From an uncultured Porphyromonadaceae bacterium (lineage in GTDB: Bacteria > Bacteroidota > Bacteroidia > Bacteroidales > Muribaculaceae), in contig CAOKFI010000009.1 in the NCBI GenBank assembly GCA_948467675.1, forward strand, positions 1 to 64,000: 64,000 nt of DNA, read 5' to 3'. The notes beneath the pieces were generated by a model. That model made no database searches. It was not told the origin of the DNA and saw only the letters and a list, made by a program, of their open reading frames with translations. Both the position numbers and the translations under genes were made by a program. Each line of letters begins with the position of its first letter. The stretch's first letter is position 1. This document shows, one piece after another, positions 7,149-16,356 of this stretch.

Positions 7149-9679
7149 ACAGACACAGTTTTTTCATACTTTGCGTTCTTCTCGGTCTGCTGCCTGCATC
7201 GGCGGCGGATCCGGGGGAACTGCGTGGCAAAGTAGTTGACTCCGATACTGATGAACCGGTTGTCGGATGTATAGTGAAAGCCAAGGGTGCGTTTACCTCA
7301 ACCAATAGTGATGGGCGCTTCGTAATCACGCCGAAAGCCGGCGCAGACTCTGTTTCATTCCGGTTCATTGGCTACGAATCACGTTCTCTACCTATCGCTG
7401 CCGACTTCTCAAGTGTGCGTATGCGACCTAAAGTCACGCAACTGAACGATGTGATAGTCGAAGCTCCGGATATATATGCCAAAGGGGATACGCTGGTATT
7501 CAATGTCGCTAAATATGCCAACGCGAAGGATAATGCCATTATCGATGTTATCAAAAGGTTGCCGGGCATCAAGGTGGAAGAAGACGGCACAATAAAGTAT
7601 CAGGGGAAGCCTATAAACAAGTTCTATATCGACGGCAACGACTTCATCGGAGGTCAGTACGGACTTGCCACCAACAACATCTCGCATAAGGATGTGGCGT
7701 CGGTGGAGGTGATGGAGAATCATCAGCCTGTCAAGGCTTTGGAGGGGATTGAATTTCCGGAGGAGGCAGGAATCAATCTCAAACTGAAAGAAGATGCCCG
7801 CAGCCGGTGGGTCGGTGTGGTGCAGGCCGCAGCCGGGGTGCAGCCGATTCTCTATAATGGTTCGCTCTATACGATGCGGATTGCTCCTAAGAATCAGAAT
7901 GTCGTCACAGTCAAAGCCGACAACACTGGCTGGAATCCGACAAATGAGATACAGGAGCATGATTTCGACGACATGTTTTCTGCGGATTATACCTCCAGTC
8001 TCTGGCCGGAGTATATCTCCGCCGATATTGTAAACGTTCCTCTATCGGAGAAACGCACACGTGACAATCTGTCATGGCTGGCAAACGCAATAACGGCATG
8101 GAAGAAGAATGATACTTCGATGCGCCTGAAGTTCAATTATATGGGCGACCGCCTTGACTACAATTCAGGTGTGACCACCGATTATTTCAGTCCGCAGATT
8201 CCCCGGTTCGTGCAGGACAACACTCAGCTGACACAGACACATGATCTGTCGGCGCAGTTCTATAGTCAGACCAACAAGCGTGGATACTATCTCAAAGAGA
8301 AGTTTACAGTGGCGGGAGTGGCGGACAAGTCGAACTCGGCAGTCACCGGCTCGTCTGACCTCGCCCAGCGTGTGAACCGCAAGAGTTTCTCAGCCGGCAA
8401 TGACCTGAAACTTGTGAAGCGCAATGAAAAAAGACTCTTTATTCTCATCTCGCGCAACAGATTCGAGTACCGTCCCGACCGGTTGGTCGTGGCCGGCGAC
8501 GAAGATGCGTTGCAAAGAATCGGGACTGTCGATTTCCGTAGCACCACAGAAACCAGATTCGGAAAGATGGCACGTTTCTGGAAATATTATGTCACTGCCG
8601 GATTCGACTTGGACTGGCACCGGATGAACAGTTCTCTTTCCGGACTTGGCGAATTTGACAACGACGGTATTCATGAAGCATTCCTGTCCAATCTTTATGC
8701 TACTCCGCAGATTGATTACGAACGCAACGGATGGTGCGCCTCGTTCCGCATGGCTCTTAAATGGCTGCATTATTCCGTAGCCGGTCAGCATGATTATATC
8801 AATGCTTCGCCGCGTCTCTATGTCAGGCGGCAACTGAGCTCAAAGTCGGATATGTCAGGTTCTTTAGCTTATAATCTCGGTGCGCCGCAGCCATATCTGA
8901 ACATCACGGTTCCGGTACTGTCCGACTATCGCAATCTTTTCATCGCGTATAATCCGGACAAATATCTGCAGAAAGTGGCGGCTACGCTCTCATACCGTTA
9001 TAGAAATCCGTTGAAGTCGTTGTTTTTCAATCTCTCGGCAACATATAATCATAGCCGCAGTTCGATGGTGTCAAACCAGCTGTTCATCGGTGATTTCATC
9101 GTCTCGACCTACGCAGATCGTCTGAATCACAGCGACTCATGGTATGTCAACGGCGGTTTCAGCAAAGGGCTCGGTCACAGCAAGATGGTAGTAGGCTGCG
9201 ATGTGGAGATCTCGACATTATCCGCATCATCCATGCGTGACAACGCAGTGATTCCATACCTCCAGATGGCAGCCGGAATAAAACCTTACGCCAAAGGAAG
9301 TATACTGCGATGGCTTTCGGCCAACTATGAGGCAAGCTATGGATTCTCCAGACTGAAAATCGCCGGTGAGACCAACGGCTATCATACTTTTCGGCAGAAC
9401 ATCTTCGCCACCATAATTCCCGGAGACCATGTGCAGTTCACTGTCGGAGCCGAGCATTTCCTGACACTATTTCCCGAAAGGAATACTGCCGGTCTCGTAC
9501 TGCTCGATGCCTCGGCGGTATGGAGGCTCAGCAACAAGGTGCGGCTGTCGCTTACCGGCAACAATCTCCTTGACCGCCGCAACTACCGGTATGTCAATTA
9601 CGGGACACTCTCATGTTCCGAGTATCACTTCCGGATACGTCAGCGCAGTGTTCTCGCGTCTGTCCAGTACCGGTTCTGA
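7145..9679 (+). CDS. Outer-membrane barrel with carboxypeptidase-regulatory-like N-domain
   Basis: An 844-residue outer-membrane protein. Residues 1-20 are a signal peptide. Residues 24-90 form a carboxypeptidase-regulatory-like beta domain (ELRGKVVDSDTDEPVVGC). A plug-like domain follows to about residue 220 (DVIKRLPGIKVEEDGTI, FYIDGNDF), then a long barrel ending in VQYRF with a terminal Phe, the usual barrel assembly signal. The architecture matches SusC-like TonB-dependent transporters, but there is no SusD partner. It is translationally coupled to the GLPGLI gene (4-base overlap). A joint role in handling an envelope ligand or peptide is inference. Confidence 0.87.
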   Translation: MNRHSFFILCVLLGLLPASAADPGELRGKVVDSDTDEPVVGCIVKAKGAFTSTNSDGRFVITPKAGADSVSFRFIGYESRSLPIAADFSSVRMRPKVTQLNDVIVEAPDIYAKGDTLVFNVAKYANAKDNAIIDVIKRLPGIKVEEDGTIKYQGKPINKFYIDGNDFIGGQYGLATNNISHKDVASVEVMENHQPVKALEGIEFPEEAGINLKLKEDARSRWVGVVQAAAGVQPILYNGSLYTMRIAPKNQNVVTVKADNTGWNPTNEIQEHDFDDMFSADYTSSLWPEYISADIVNVPLSEKRTRDNLSWLANAITAWKKNDTSMRLKFNYMGDRLDYNSGVTTDYFSPQIPRFVQDNTQLTQTHDLSAQFYSQTNKRGYYLKEKFTVAGVADKSNSAVTGSSDLAQRVNRKSFSAGNDLKLVKRNEKRLFILISRNRFEYRPDRLVVAGDEDALQRIGTVDFRSTTETRFGKMARFWKYYVTAGFDLDWHRMNSSLSGLGEFDNDGIHEAFLSNLYATPQIDYERNGWCASFRMALKWLHYSVAGQHDYINASPRLYVRRQLSSKSDMSGSLAYNLGAPQPYLNITVPVLSDYRNLFIAYNPDKYLQKVAATLSYRYRNPLKSLFFNLSATYNHSRSSMVSNQLFIGDFIVSTYADRLNHSDSWYVNGGFSKGLGHSKMVVGCDVEISTLSASSMRDNAVIPYLQMAAGIKPYAKGSILRWLSANYEASYGFSRLKIAGETNGYHTFRQNIFATIIPGDHVQFTVGAEHFLTLFPERNTAGLVLLDASAVWRLSNKVRLSLTGNNLLDRRNYRYVNYGTLSCSEYHFRIRQRSVLASVQYRF

Positions 9680-9702
9680 ATCAAAAAAGACGGGTTGAGT
9701 GT

Positions 9703-9710
9703 TATCTTTG
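9703..9710 (+). promoter_or_regulatory. -7 box of the ZIP transporter gene
   Basis: TATCTTTG, 11 bases before the ATG at 9722. It lies inside the longer TTG-initiated frame at 9695, which argues for the downstream start and a very short leader. Confidence 0.65.
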
Positions 9711-9721
9711 CAGAAAATATT

Positions 9722-10516
9722 ATGAAGATGATGGATATTGACGGACTTCTTACCGGACTGATATTGCCGTTTGCCGGAACGGCGGCCGGAGCTGCATGTG
9801 TGTATTTCATGAAACATGAGTTGCCGGAACGTGTGCAGAAAAGTCTTCTTGGTTTTGCGGCCGGCGTTATGGTCGCGGCATCGGTCTGGTCATTGCTGAT
9901 ACCGTCGATAGAGATGTCCGGCGGAGAGGGACTGTCCGGTGTGCTTCCAGCCGTAGCCGGTTTTTTGCTCGGCATTGGATTCTTGCTGATGCTCGACAGG
10001 GTCACTCCCCACCAGCATGTGCATGCGGCTCATGGGGAAGGTCCGAGATCCGGGCTGACACGAACGTCGAAACTCGCACTTGCCATTACAATCCATAATA
10101 TCCCTGAAGGTATGGCAGTGGGAATCGCTCTTGCTGGTGCGCTGGAGGGGAGCGCTTATCTGTCTATGGCCGGGGCTGTAGCGCTGTCGGTGGGCATAGC
10201 AGTGCAGAATATGCCCGAAGGTGCTATAGTGTCGATGCCATTAAGGAGTCTCGGCAACAGCCGCAACCGGTCATTTGCAATAGGTGCGCTTAGCGGAGCG
10301 GTCGAGCCTGTGGCTGCCGTACTGACGCTGCTGATAGCGTCGGCTATATTGCCGTTTATGCCGTATCTGCTGGCATTCGGAGCCGGTGCCATGATATATG
10401 TCGTAGTCGAAGAACTGATCCCGGAAACAGCCGAAGGGCGGCATTCAAATGTCGGCACCATCGGTTTCGCTATAGGATTCGAGCTGATGATGGTGCTCGA
10501 CGTGGTGCTGGGTTGA
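9722..10516 (+). CDS. ZIP family metal transporter
   Basis: A 264-residue inner-membrane protein with about eight membrane segments and the two ZIP metal-site helices, HNIPEGMAVG and QNMPEGAIV. A short histidine-bearing loop (HQHVHAAHGEG) precedes the first of these. Members move zinc or other divalent metals into the cytoplasm; the metal is not determined here. I prefer the ATG at 9722 over a TTG at 9695 because the promoter box lies between them. The gene ends six bases from the convergent CstA-type gene. Confidence 0.9.
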   Translation: MKMMDIDGLLTGLILPFAGTAAGAACVYFMKHELPERVQKSLLGFAAGVMVAASVWSLLIPSIEMSGGEGLSGVLPAVAGFLLGIGFLLMLDRVTPHQHVHAAHGEGPRSGLTRTSKLALAITIHNIPEGMAVGIALAGALEGSAYLSMAGAVALSVGIAVQNMPEGAIVSMPLRSLGNSRNRSFAIGALSGAVEPVAAVLTLLIASAILPFMPYLLAFGAGAMIYVVVEELIPETAEGRHSNVGTIGFAIGFELMMVLDVVLG

Positions 10517-10522
10517 GGTTGT

Positions 10523-11956
10523 TTATTCGGTAAAGGATACAGAACGCTTCGACCGCCAGTAGAAGAATATGGCCAAAGTCACCAGTCCTGCCATACATCC
10601 GGTACCAAGCGCTACTGGCATTGGAAGACCGAGGCCTTCAGGCTGTGGAGCAGAGAGGAGATAGCTTATACTGACAGCCGTCATGAACATGGCCGGAAGC
10701 AGTGTTATGAAATATGCCTTGCGGTGACGGGCGAGCCATACGGTGACAGCCCAGAGTGTGAATACGGCAAGAGTCTGGTTGCACCATGCGAAGTAACGCC
10801 ACAGTACACTGAAATCGATCATCATAAACATGATGACGGCGGCGAATATGCCGATAGATATGATGATTCGCCGCCATAATTTCTTCTGGTCGAATCCGAT
10901 AGCGTCGGCTACTATCAGGCGGGCGCTGCGGAGTGCTGTGTCGCCTGTGGAGATCGGAGCGGCTATCACACCCACGATAGCAAGAATACCGCCTGCGGTT
11001 CCGAGCCATGTCATGGATATGTCTTTGACCAGTATTCCGGGTGAGTTGCCGTCGGCCATGTATGCTGCCAGTTCTTCGTATCCGCCGGTGAAGGCGATTG
11101 TGGCAGCGGCCCATATCAGAGCCACGATACCTTCGGCCACCATTGCTCCGTAGAATACCGGACGAGCCAGTTTCTCATTTTTAAGACATCGAGCCATCAT
11201 AGGGCTTTGGGTGGCATGGAATCCTGATATTGCGCCACACGCTATGCTGACGAACATCATCGGAAATATCGGAGATCCTGATGACTGTCGGGAATACAGC
11301 CCTTCGGACAATCCGTCGGGAATGGTCACATCGCCGAACAGAAGTACGAACAGCAGGCCGCATGCCATAAACAGCAGAGACAGACCGAATACCGGATACA
11401 GATTGCCGATCAGCTTGTCGATAGGGAGCAGGGTAGCCAATACGTAATACACGAATATTATTGCCACCCAGAAACTTTTGTCGAGATACTCCGGAGTCAT
11501 GCCGGCTATGAGTTCGGCAGGAGAGACTATGAATACCGTACCGACCAGTACAAGCAGCAAGAGCGAGAACCCCCGCATCACCTGTTTGACCTTGTTGCCG
11601 AGTTCGTTGCCCACTATTTCAGGCAGGGACGCACCGCCGCTACGTATTATTATAAGTGCGCTGGTAAAATCATGTACGGCACCTGCGAATATAGTGCCGA
11701 ATACAATCCACAGAAATGCGGCGGGACCGAACATAACTCCCATTATGGCTCCGAATATCGGGCCGAGACCGGCTATGTTGAGAAACTGGATCAGGAATAC
11801 TTTCCATGTCGGCATAGGCATGAAATCTATACCGTCGGTCTTTGCGTATGCCGGCATGGTGCGTTTAGGGTCGATACCTAAAATTTTTTCTACGATAAGG
11901 CCGTATATGAAATAACCGCCTATAAGGATCGCGAGTGATATGATAAGAGTGGTCAT
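10523..11956 (-). CDS. cstA: CstA family carbon-starvation transporter
   Basis: A 477-residue multi-pass inner-membrane protein. The N-terminus (GGYFIYGLIVEKILGID) and the conserved stretch FLIQFLNIAGLGPIFGAI with GAVHDF are hallmarks of the CstA family, here in its shorter form. E. coli CstA/BtsT proteins import pyruvate or peptides during nutrient stress. The start at 11956 is preferred to 11998 because a -7 box overlaps the latter. It is monocistronic on the minus strand, tail to tail with the ZIP gene. The substrate in this organism is unproven. Confidence 0.9.
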   Translation of the reverse strand: MTTLIISLAILIGGYFIYGLIVEKILGIDPKRTMPAYAKTDGIDFMPMPTWKVFLIQFLNIAGLGPIFGAIMGVMFGPAAFLWIVFGTIFAGAVHDFTSALIIIRSGGASLPEIVGNELGNKVKQVMRGFSLLLLVLVGTVFIVSPAELIAGMTPEYLDKSFWVAIIFVYYVLATLLPIDKLIGNLYPVFGLSLLFMACGLLFVLLFGDVTIPDGLSEGLYSRQSSGSPIFPMMFVSIACGAISGFHATQSPMMARCLKNEKLARPVFYGAMVAEGIVALIWAAATIAFTGGYEELAAYMADGNSPGILVKDISMTWLGTAGGILAIVGVIAAPISTGDTALRSARLIVADAIGFDQKKLWRRIIISIGIFAAVIMFMMIDFSVLWRYFAWCNQTLAVFTLWAVTVWLARHRKAYFITLLPAMFMTAVSISYLLSAPQPEGLGLPMPVALGTGCMAGLVTLAIFFYWRSKRSVSFTE

Positions 11957-11995
11957 CCGGTTAAAAAAAGTATGGAAATATGGGCGTATAGGCTG

Positions 11996-12003
11996 CAAAG
12001 TTA
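11996..12003 (-). promoter_or_regulatory. -7 box of the CstA-type gene
   Basis: TAACTTTG on the minus strand, 39 bases from the ATG at 11956. Its position excludes the longer start at 11998. Confidence 0.6.
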
Positions 12004-12064
12004 ATTAAAAATCCAAATATCCATATCGGATTATTATTTTTTGCTCATGGCTGATAGTATGGCG

Positions 12065-12102
12065 TAAATTTGTATGAAGCCGGTTAAAAGATTAAATTTG
12101 TA
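12065..12102 (+). promoter_or_regulatory. Two tandem -7-like boxes before the GDSL remnant
   Basis: TAAATTTGTA occurs twice, at 12065-12074 and 12093-12102, 28 bases apart. Each matches TAnnTTTG. The second is 26 bases before the ATG at 12129. Confidence 0.45.
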
Positions 12103-12128
12103 GATCTTTGAACCTATCATCTGAATTT

Positions 12129-12455
12129 ATGTGTGCTGATTTTATAAAACGATTATCAATCATTGTCTGTATCGTACTTGCATGCACTTATCTTCCGGCA
12201 TCGGGATTCTCGTGGCGAAAGGGGATGACCGGTGTTTCCGATAAGATAGCGTCGCTCAATAGCCGTCTGCGCTCGCTTGCCCGTAAGCGCGGAATAGTGT
12301 TTGTCGATTATTATTCCAGCCTTTTTGATCCGACCGATTCCGACCGGAGTCTGGATGCTAAATATTCCGGTGATGGTGTGCATCCGAACGATGCCGGCTA
12401 TGAGGTGATGGAGTCTGTGATTCAGCCGGTGTTGTCTGAATTGCTCGGCCAATGA
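12129..12455 (+). pseudogene. C-terminal remnant of an SGNH/GDSL hydrolase
   Basis: The 108-residue ORF (115 from a TTG at 12108) matches only the end of SGNH/GDSL esterases: the strand VLACTYLPASGFSWRKG, the helix KIASLNSRLRSLARKRG, VDYYSSL, and the last block DGVHPNDAGYEVM with the catalytic Asp and His. Block I with the nucleophile serine and roughly the first half of the family are absent. Only about 100 bases separate it from the CstA-type promoter, so the missing part is not nearby. It probably represents a 5' deletion. The hydrophobic start could mimic a signal peptide, but it aligns better with a core strand. It is unlikely to be an active esterase. Confidence 0.7.
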
Positions 12456-12496
12456 TGCCGGACTCTCCTTTTCGATGAGATACGATTCCGTATCGT

Positions 12497-12537
12497 AAAA
12501 AAAGTAACCGGGGGCTATGCGATCGCATAGCCCCCGG
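12497..12537 (-). terminator. Perfect-palindrome terminator of the rpmB operon
   Basis: Bases 12508-12537 form a perfect 30-bp palindrome with no spacer (arms of CCGGGGGCTATGCGA). On the minus strand it is followed by TTACTTTTTTT. It lies 30 bases after the DUF4295 stop and also faces the end of the GDSL remnant. Confidence 0.9.
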
Positions 12538-12566
12538 TCTGTATCGTTGAAGTGGTGTCCTCTATA

Positions 12567-12716
12567 TTATTTGAGGGCCTCTTTAACCGCGTCGTTCGGA
12601 ACCATCTCTTCTTTGAAGACATAAGCGCCGGTCTTAGGCGATTTTACCATCTTGATAACTTTGCTGTAGGTACGGCCTTCACCCTTCTGCAGTGAGGCCA
12701 CGGTTTTCTTTGCCAT
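12567..12716 (-). CDS. DUF4295 small ribosome-associated protein
   Basis: A 49-residue basic protein starting MAKKTVASLQKGEGRTYSKV and ending in NDAVKEALK. It is recognised as DUF4295, a Bacteroidetes-specific small protein always found after rpmB and rpmG. That position suggests association with the ribosome, but the function is not known. It begins 22 bases after the L33 stop and is the last gene before the terminator. Confidence 0.88.
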   Translation of the reverse strand: MAKKTVASLQKGEGRTYSKVIKMVKSPKTGAYVFKEEMVPNDAVKEALK

Positions 12717-12738
12717 TTCCTAATTCTTTGGAGGGTGA

Positions 12739-12927
12739 TTATTTAATTTCTTTGTGAACAGTCACACGTTTGAGGATAGGGTTGTATTTCTTCAACTCCA
12801 GACGCTCGGTTGTGTTTTTGCGGTTCTTTGTGGTGATGTAACGCGATGTGCCGGGCATTCCGCTGGCCTTATGTTCGGTGCACTCGAGAATTACTTGAAC
12901 GCGATTACCTTTTGCTTTCTTTGCCAT
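12739..12927 (-). CDS. rpmG: 50S ribosomal protein L33
   Basis: A 62-residue bL33 protein of the large ribosomal subunit ([33 protein letters not shown], then VTVHKEIK). The zinc-binding cysteine pairs of the C+ form are absent, so it is the zinc-free form. It lies six bases after rpmB and is part of the rpmB-rpmG-DUF4295 operon. Confidence 0.95.
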   Translation of the reverse strand: MAKKAKGNRVQVILECTEHKASGMPGTSRYITTKNRKNTTERLELKKYNPILKRVTVHKEIK

Positions 12928-12933
12928 CTTGAT

Positions 12934-13194
12934 TTATGCTCCTAAGACTTTAATATCCTTGTTTAAATATCCCTTCTCGGCAGCTTGCATCATGGCGGCG
13001 TTAAGACCGAGTTTGTTGATGGTGCGCAGACCTCGTGCCGATACAGTCAGGCTAATCCATACCTGCTGCTCTGCCCAGAAAAATTTCTTGTTGAAGAGGT
13101 TCACGTTGAATTTGCGTTTGGTACGACGTTTCGAGTGCGAAACGTTGTTGCCGCCCATCGCTTTCTTGCCGGTGATTTGACAAATCTTTGACAT
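12934..13194 (-). CDS. rpmB: 50S ribosomal protein L28
   Basis: An 86-residue bL28 protein of the large ribosomal subunit, recognised from [21 protein letters not shown], the KRKFNVNL stretch and the [10 protein letters not shown] motif. It is the first gene of the operon. A -7-like box lies 140 bases upstream, giving a leader of about 130 bases without another gene. Confidence 0.95.
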   Translation of the reverse strand: MSKICQITGKKAMGGNNVSHSKRRTKRKFNVNLFNKKFFWAEQQVWISLTVSARGLRTINKLGLNAAMMQAAEKGYLNKDIKVLGA

Positions 13195-13334
13195 GGCTGT
13201 TTGTTTCTTCTACGGGTTTATCTTTTTGTTGTATTTCTGATTACGTGGCTTTGTGGCCGCCATCTCAACTCTCATATCACGGTAAGGCGCATCATTTCCT
13301 TCCCGCTTTTAAGGATGAGCCACAAAACAGAGTG

Positions 13335-13342
13335 CAAAGTAA
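13335..13342 (-). promoter_or_regulatory. Probable -7 box of the rpmB operon
   Basis: TTACTTTG on the minus strand, one base off TAnnTTTG and identical to the box ahead of tsaD. The 245-base gap 13195-13439 otherwise holds only the rpmB leader. Confidence 0.45.
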
Positions 13343-13439
13343 GTCATTTTTTGCCTCTCCGCCAAATATTTCTGTCTTTTTTGATCTGAAAAATCTTATA
13401 ATAGAGATTTTGCGGTTGTCTGATATATCGGAATTGTGG

Positions 13440-13808
13440 TTATGAGACCGAATTTCCGAACGGGAACAAGGCGAGTTTCATGAGTTTGAAGTGCTGCATG
13501 CCGAACGGTATGCCTATTATTGTGATACAGAATATCACTCCCCATGCCAGGTGGGTCAGGGCTATGGCGAAACCGCCAAGAAACCACCATAGCAGGTTCA
13601 TTATTCCGGCCAGACATCCCGATGGCCATCCGTCGTCGGTGATCTGTGTGCCGAACGGCCAAATCGCCAGAGACGCAAGTTTCAATGTCTGCAGACCGAA
13701 TGGGATACCGATCACAGTGATCATCATCAGCAGACTCGAGATTGCATATTCGACAGCTATCATAGCTCCGCCGAATATGATCCATATTATGTTCAGTACG
13801 ATATTCAT
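13440..13808 (-). CDS. yccF: YccF family membrane protein
   Basis: A 122-residue inner-membrane protein with two copies of the YccF domain. Both share the motif ITxIGIPFG followed by LKLASLAIWPFG or FKLMKLALFPFG. The family function is unknown. It begins one base after the cinA stop and so is probably translated from the same transcript. No catalytic residues are visible. Confidence 0.88.
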   Translation of the reverse strand: MNIVLNIIWIIFGGAMIAVEYAISSLLMMITVIGIPFGLQTLKLASLAIWPFGTQITDDGWPSGCLAGIMNLLWWFLGGFAIALTHLAWGVIFCITIIGIPFGMQHFKLMKLALFPFGNSVS

Positions 13809-13809
13809 G

Positions 13810-15057
13810 CTATAATTCCCTCAATAGATATATGAGATTGATGATTGCTGTGTCAGTGGCGCGTCTGATCACTCTGTCGCGGTTGCCGGGGAAATGGTAT
13901 GTGGCGGATCTTGTACGGCCGCATGCCGATACGGCGACGCATACCGTTCCTACAGGTTTCTCCGGGGAGCCGCCTGTCGGTCCGGCAATTCCTGAGGTGG
14001 CCATGGCACACTGTGTGCCTATGGTCCGGATGGCTCCTGACACCATTTGTTCTACAACCGGAATCGATACTGCTCCATATCTGGCGAGGTCGGTTTCCGA
14101 TACTCCGAGGACATTGGATTTTACATCGTTAGAGTATGAGACTACGCTTCCGCAGAATACATCGGATGCTCCGGCTATGGCTGTAATCGAGTGGGCGATG
14201 TTGCCTCCTGTGCAGCTCTCGGCGGTTGCTGCTGTCAGTTTCCGCATACGTAGTTCGCGTATCAGAATTTCGGCCGGTGTAAGGTCTTCGGCAGCAAGTA
14301 TGTTGGCCGGTGTGAGTTGTGCCATAAGTTCCCTGTGAAGCCTGTCGAGTTCGGCATTTATAAACTCGCCGTCGGTATGTATCCCGTCGAGGCGCAGCCG
14401 TATTATGCCCGGTTTCGGCAGGTATGCGAGATGTGCGTATGCCGGAAGAGAGTCTTCCCATTCGGCTATCTTTTCAGCAAGTGCGCTCTCCGAGTATCCT
14501 GTCACGATAAGTGTGCGGTGGGCTATTGCCGTGTCGCTATGGAATCTTTCGAGCAGCCGAGGCAGGACTTCGGCATCGAACATGTGGCGTGTTTCGAACG
14601 GTACACCCGGCATAGATACCAATACTTTGCCGTCGTGTTCAAACCACATGAGCGGAGCTGTGCCGACCTGATTCTGTATCACCTGACATGATGTGGGAAC
14701 TATGGCCTGAGCTGCCGTCAGGTCATTGAGTTTTAGACCGCGGGCCTCGACTACATGTCTGACATTGGCCAATACTTCCGGATCTTCGCGCAATTCTCCG
14801 CCGAAGTAACGGCACAGGGTGCCTTTGGTTATATCATCTTTAGTCGGTCCGAGACCGCCTGTGGTCAGCACGACGTCGCTTTTTGAGAATGCGCGGTCGA
14901 TGGAGTCAAGGATAGCTTCGGCGTCGTCGGCCACGACTTGCACGTCGTTGACCTTCCATCCGCAGGGAGCAAGCCGTCGGGCTATATCGCCGGAGTTCGT
15001 ATCGGTAACTTGTCCGATCAGGAGTTCGTCGCCGATTACTATGATAGAAACCTGCAT
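13810..15057 (-). CDS. cinA: CinA family NMN amidohydrolase-like protein
   Basis: A 415-residue, two-domain cytoplasmic protein. Residues 1-170 are a MoCF-like domain (IVIGDELLIGQVTDTN, TTGGLGPTKDD). Residues about 255-415 are the CinA C-terminal domain (TAESCTGG, GSVVSYSNDVKS, GIAGPTGGS). Family knowledge: the C-domain deamidates nicotinamide mononucleotide and the N-domain can hydrolyse ADP-ribose, both in pyridine-nucleotide recycling. Length matches full CinA. tsaD lies 31 bases upstream and yccF follows directly. Confidence 0.94.
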   Translation of the reverse strand: MQVSIIVIGDELLIGQVTDTNSGDIARRLAPCGWKVNDVQVVADDAEAILDSIDRAFSKSDVVLTTGGLGPTKDDITKGTLCRYFGGELREDPEVLANVRHVVEARGLKLNDLTAAQAIVPTSCQVIQNQVGTAPLMWFEHDGKVLVSMPGVPFETRHMFDAEVLPRLLERFHSDTAIAHRTLIVTGYSESALAEKIAEWEDSLPAYAHLAYLPKPGIIRLRLDGIHTDGEFINAELDRLHRELMAQLTPANILAAEDLTPAEILIRELRMRKLTAATAESCTGGNIAHSITAIAGASDVFCGSVVSYSNDVKSNVLGVSETDLARYGAVSIPVVEQMVSGAIRTIGTQCAMATSGIAGPTGGSPEKPVGTVCVAVSACGRTRSATYHFPGNRDRVIRRATDTAIINLIYLLREL

Positions 15058-15088
15058 GGCAGTATTTGGTTTATAAAATAAATAGGTG

Positions 15089-16105
15089 TCAGATAGTCAC
15101 GCGTGCATAAGGCACTTCGTCATATCCGCAGAATCTATGGTCCTGATACTTAAAATATCCGGCTATGGCTACCATCGCGGCATTGTCGGTAGTGAATTTG
15201 CGCTGTGGTATGAATGCTTTCAGTCCTTTCTGTGCGCAGAATCGGGCTATGGCGTCGCGTACTCCGGAATTTGCCGATACACCGCCGCCGATGGCGACTT
15301 GTGTCACTCCGGTCATGGCAACCGCTTTGCGGAGTTTGTCGAGCAGTATGTCGATAATGGTTTTCTGCAACGATGCGGCAAGATCGGCTTTGTTTTTCTC
15401 AATGAAGTCCGGATCGGTTCTGACGGCATCGCGAAGGGTGTACAGAAACGATGTCTTGAGACCGCTGAAACTATAGTCCAAACCAGGAATGTGCGGTTTG
15501 GCGAAACGGAACCGGTCAGCATCTCCTTCGGCCGCCAATCGGTCTATGTGCGGACCGCCGGGATAGGGGAGACCCATCACTTTTGCGCATTTGTCGAATG
15601 CTTCGCCGGCAGCATCGTCTATCGTCTTTCCGAGAATTTCCATCTCATTATGGCTTTTGACCAGGATTATCTGGGAGTTTCCGCCGGATACCAGCAGGCA
15701 CAGAAACGGGAATTCAGGTACTGTGTCATCCTCTTTTTCGCGGATGAAGTGGCTGAGCACATGACCGTGGAGGTGGTTCACGTCGATGATCGGGATACGC
15801 AGACCGAGCGATAGTCCTTTGGCGAAAGATGTGCCGACCAGCAGAGATCCAAGCAGTCCTGGTCCACGGGTAAAGGCTATGGCGCTGAGATCATGACGGT
15901 CTATGCCGGCACGCCTGATGGCAGCATCTACTACCGGCACTATGTTCTGCTGATGTGCACGCGATGCCAGTTCAGGCACGACTCCGCCGTATTCCTCATG
16001 GACTGACTGGCTTGCTATGACATTTGACAGAAGAATACCGTCGCGTATTACGGCGGCTGAAGTGTCATCGCATGATGATTCTATTCCGAGTATGGTCACG
16101 CTCAT
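15089..16105 (-). CDS. tsaD: tRNA threonylcarbamoyladenosine synthase subunit TsaD
   Basis: A 338-residue cytoplasmic enzyme of the ASKHA fold that transfers threonylcarbamoyl to A37 of ANN-decoding tRNAs with TsaB and TsaE. The signature ILGIESSCDDTSAA opens the protein. The metal ligands His111 and His115 lie in NHLHGH and the later aspartate is in FTTDNAAM. I start at 16105, where homologues begin; the longer frame from 16135 would run into the promoter box. It is the first gene of a likely tsaD-cinA-yccF operon. Confidence 0.96.
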   Translation of the reverse strand: MSVTILGIESSCDDTSAAVIRDGILLSNVIASQSVHEEYGGVVPELASRAHQQNIVPVVDAAIRRAGIDRHDLSAIAFTRGPGLLGSLLVGTSFAKGLSLGLRIPIIDVNHLHGHVLSHFIREKEDDTVPEFPFLCLLVSGGNSQIILVKSHNEMEILGKTIDDAAGEAFDKCAKVMGLPYPGGPHIDRLAAEGDADRFRFAKPHIPGLDYSFSGLKTSFLYTLRDAVRTDPDFIEKNKADLAASLQKTIIDILLDKLRKAVAMTGVTQVAIGGGVSANSGVRDAIARFCAQKGLKAFIPQRKFTTDNAAMVAIAGYFKYQDHRFCGYDEVPYARVTI

Positions 16106-16132
16106 GATTTTGCTGATCGAGTTTTGCAGTTG

Positions 16133-16140
16133 CAAAGTAA
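16133..16140 (-). promoter_or_regulatory. Probable -7 box of tsaD
   Basis: TTACTTTG on the minus strand, 27 bases from the ATG at 16105. The same variant box precedes rpmB. Confidence 0.5.
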
Positions 16141-16356
16141 CGAATAATTCCGTTGACTGCAGCGGTCAGGCCTGAAAAAATGCTGTGTTGCACGCGGTTA
16201 GTCGGGGTCTGGCAATAGTGAAAGATTGTGAAAGGAAGATGAACTTCTTATCCCCCCTATGCAATTGGCTGACAGATAGATGTTTGTTCTGTAGAGACGA
16301 AACGAGAGCTGACTTAATAAGTCTTAATCTTATTGCCGGAATATGATTATTGTGTA

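Noticed and set aside
15086-15814. 242-residue plus-strand ORF
   Set aside because: Antisense shadow of tsaD, with no promoter or known motif.
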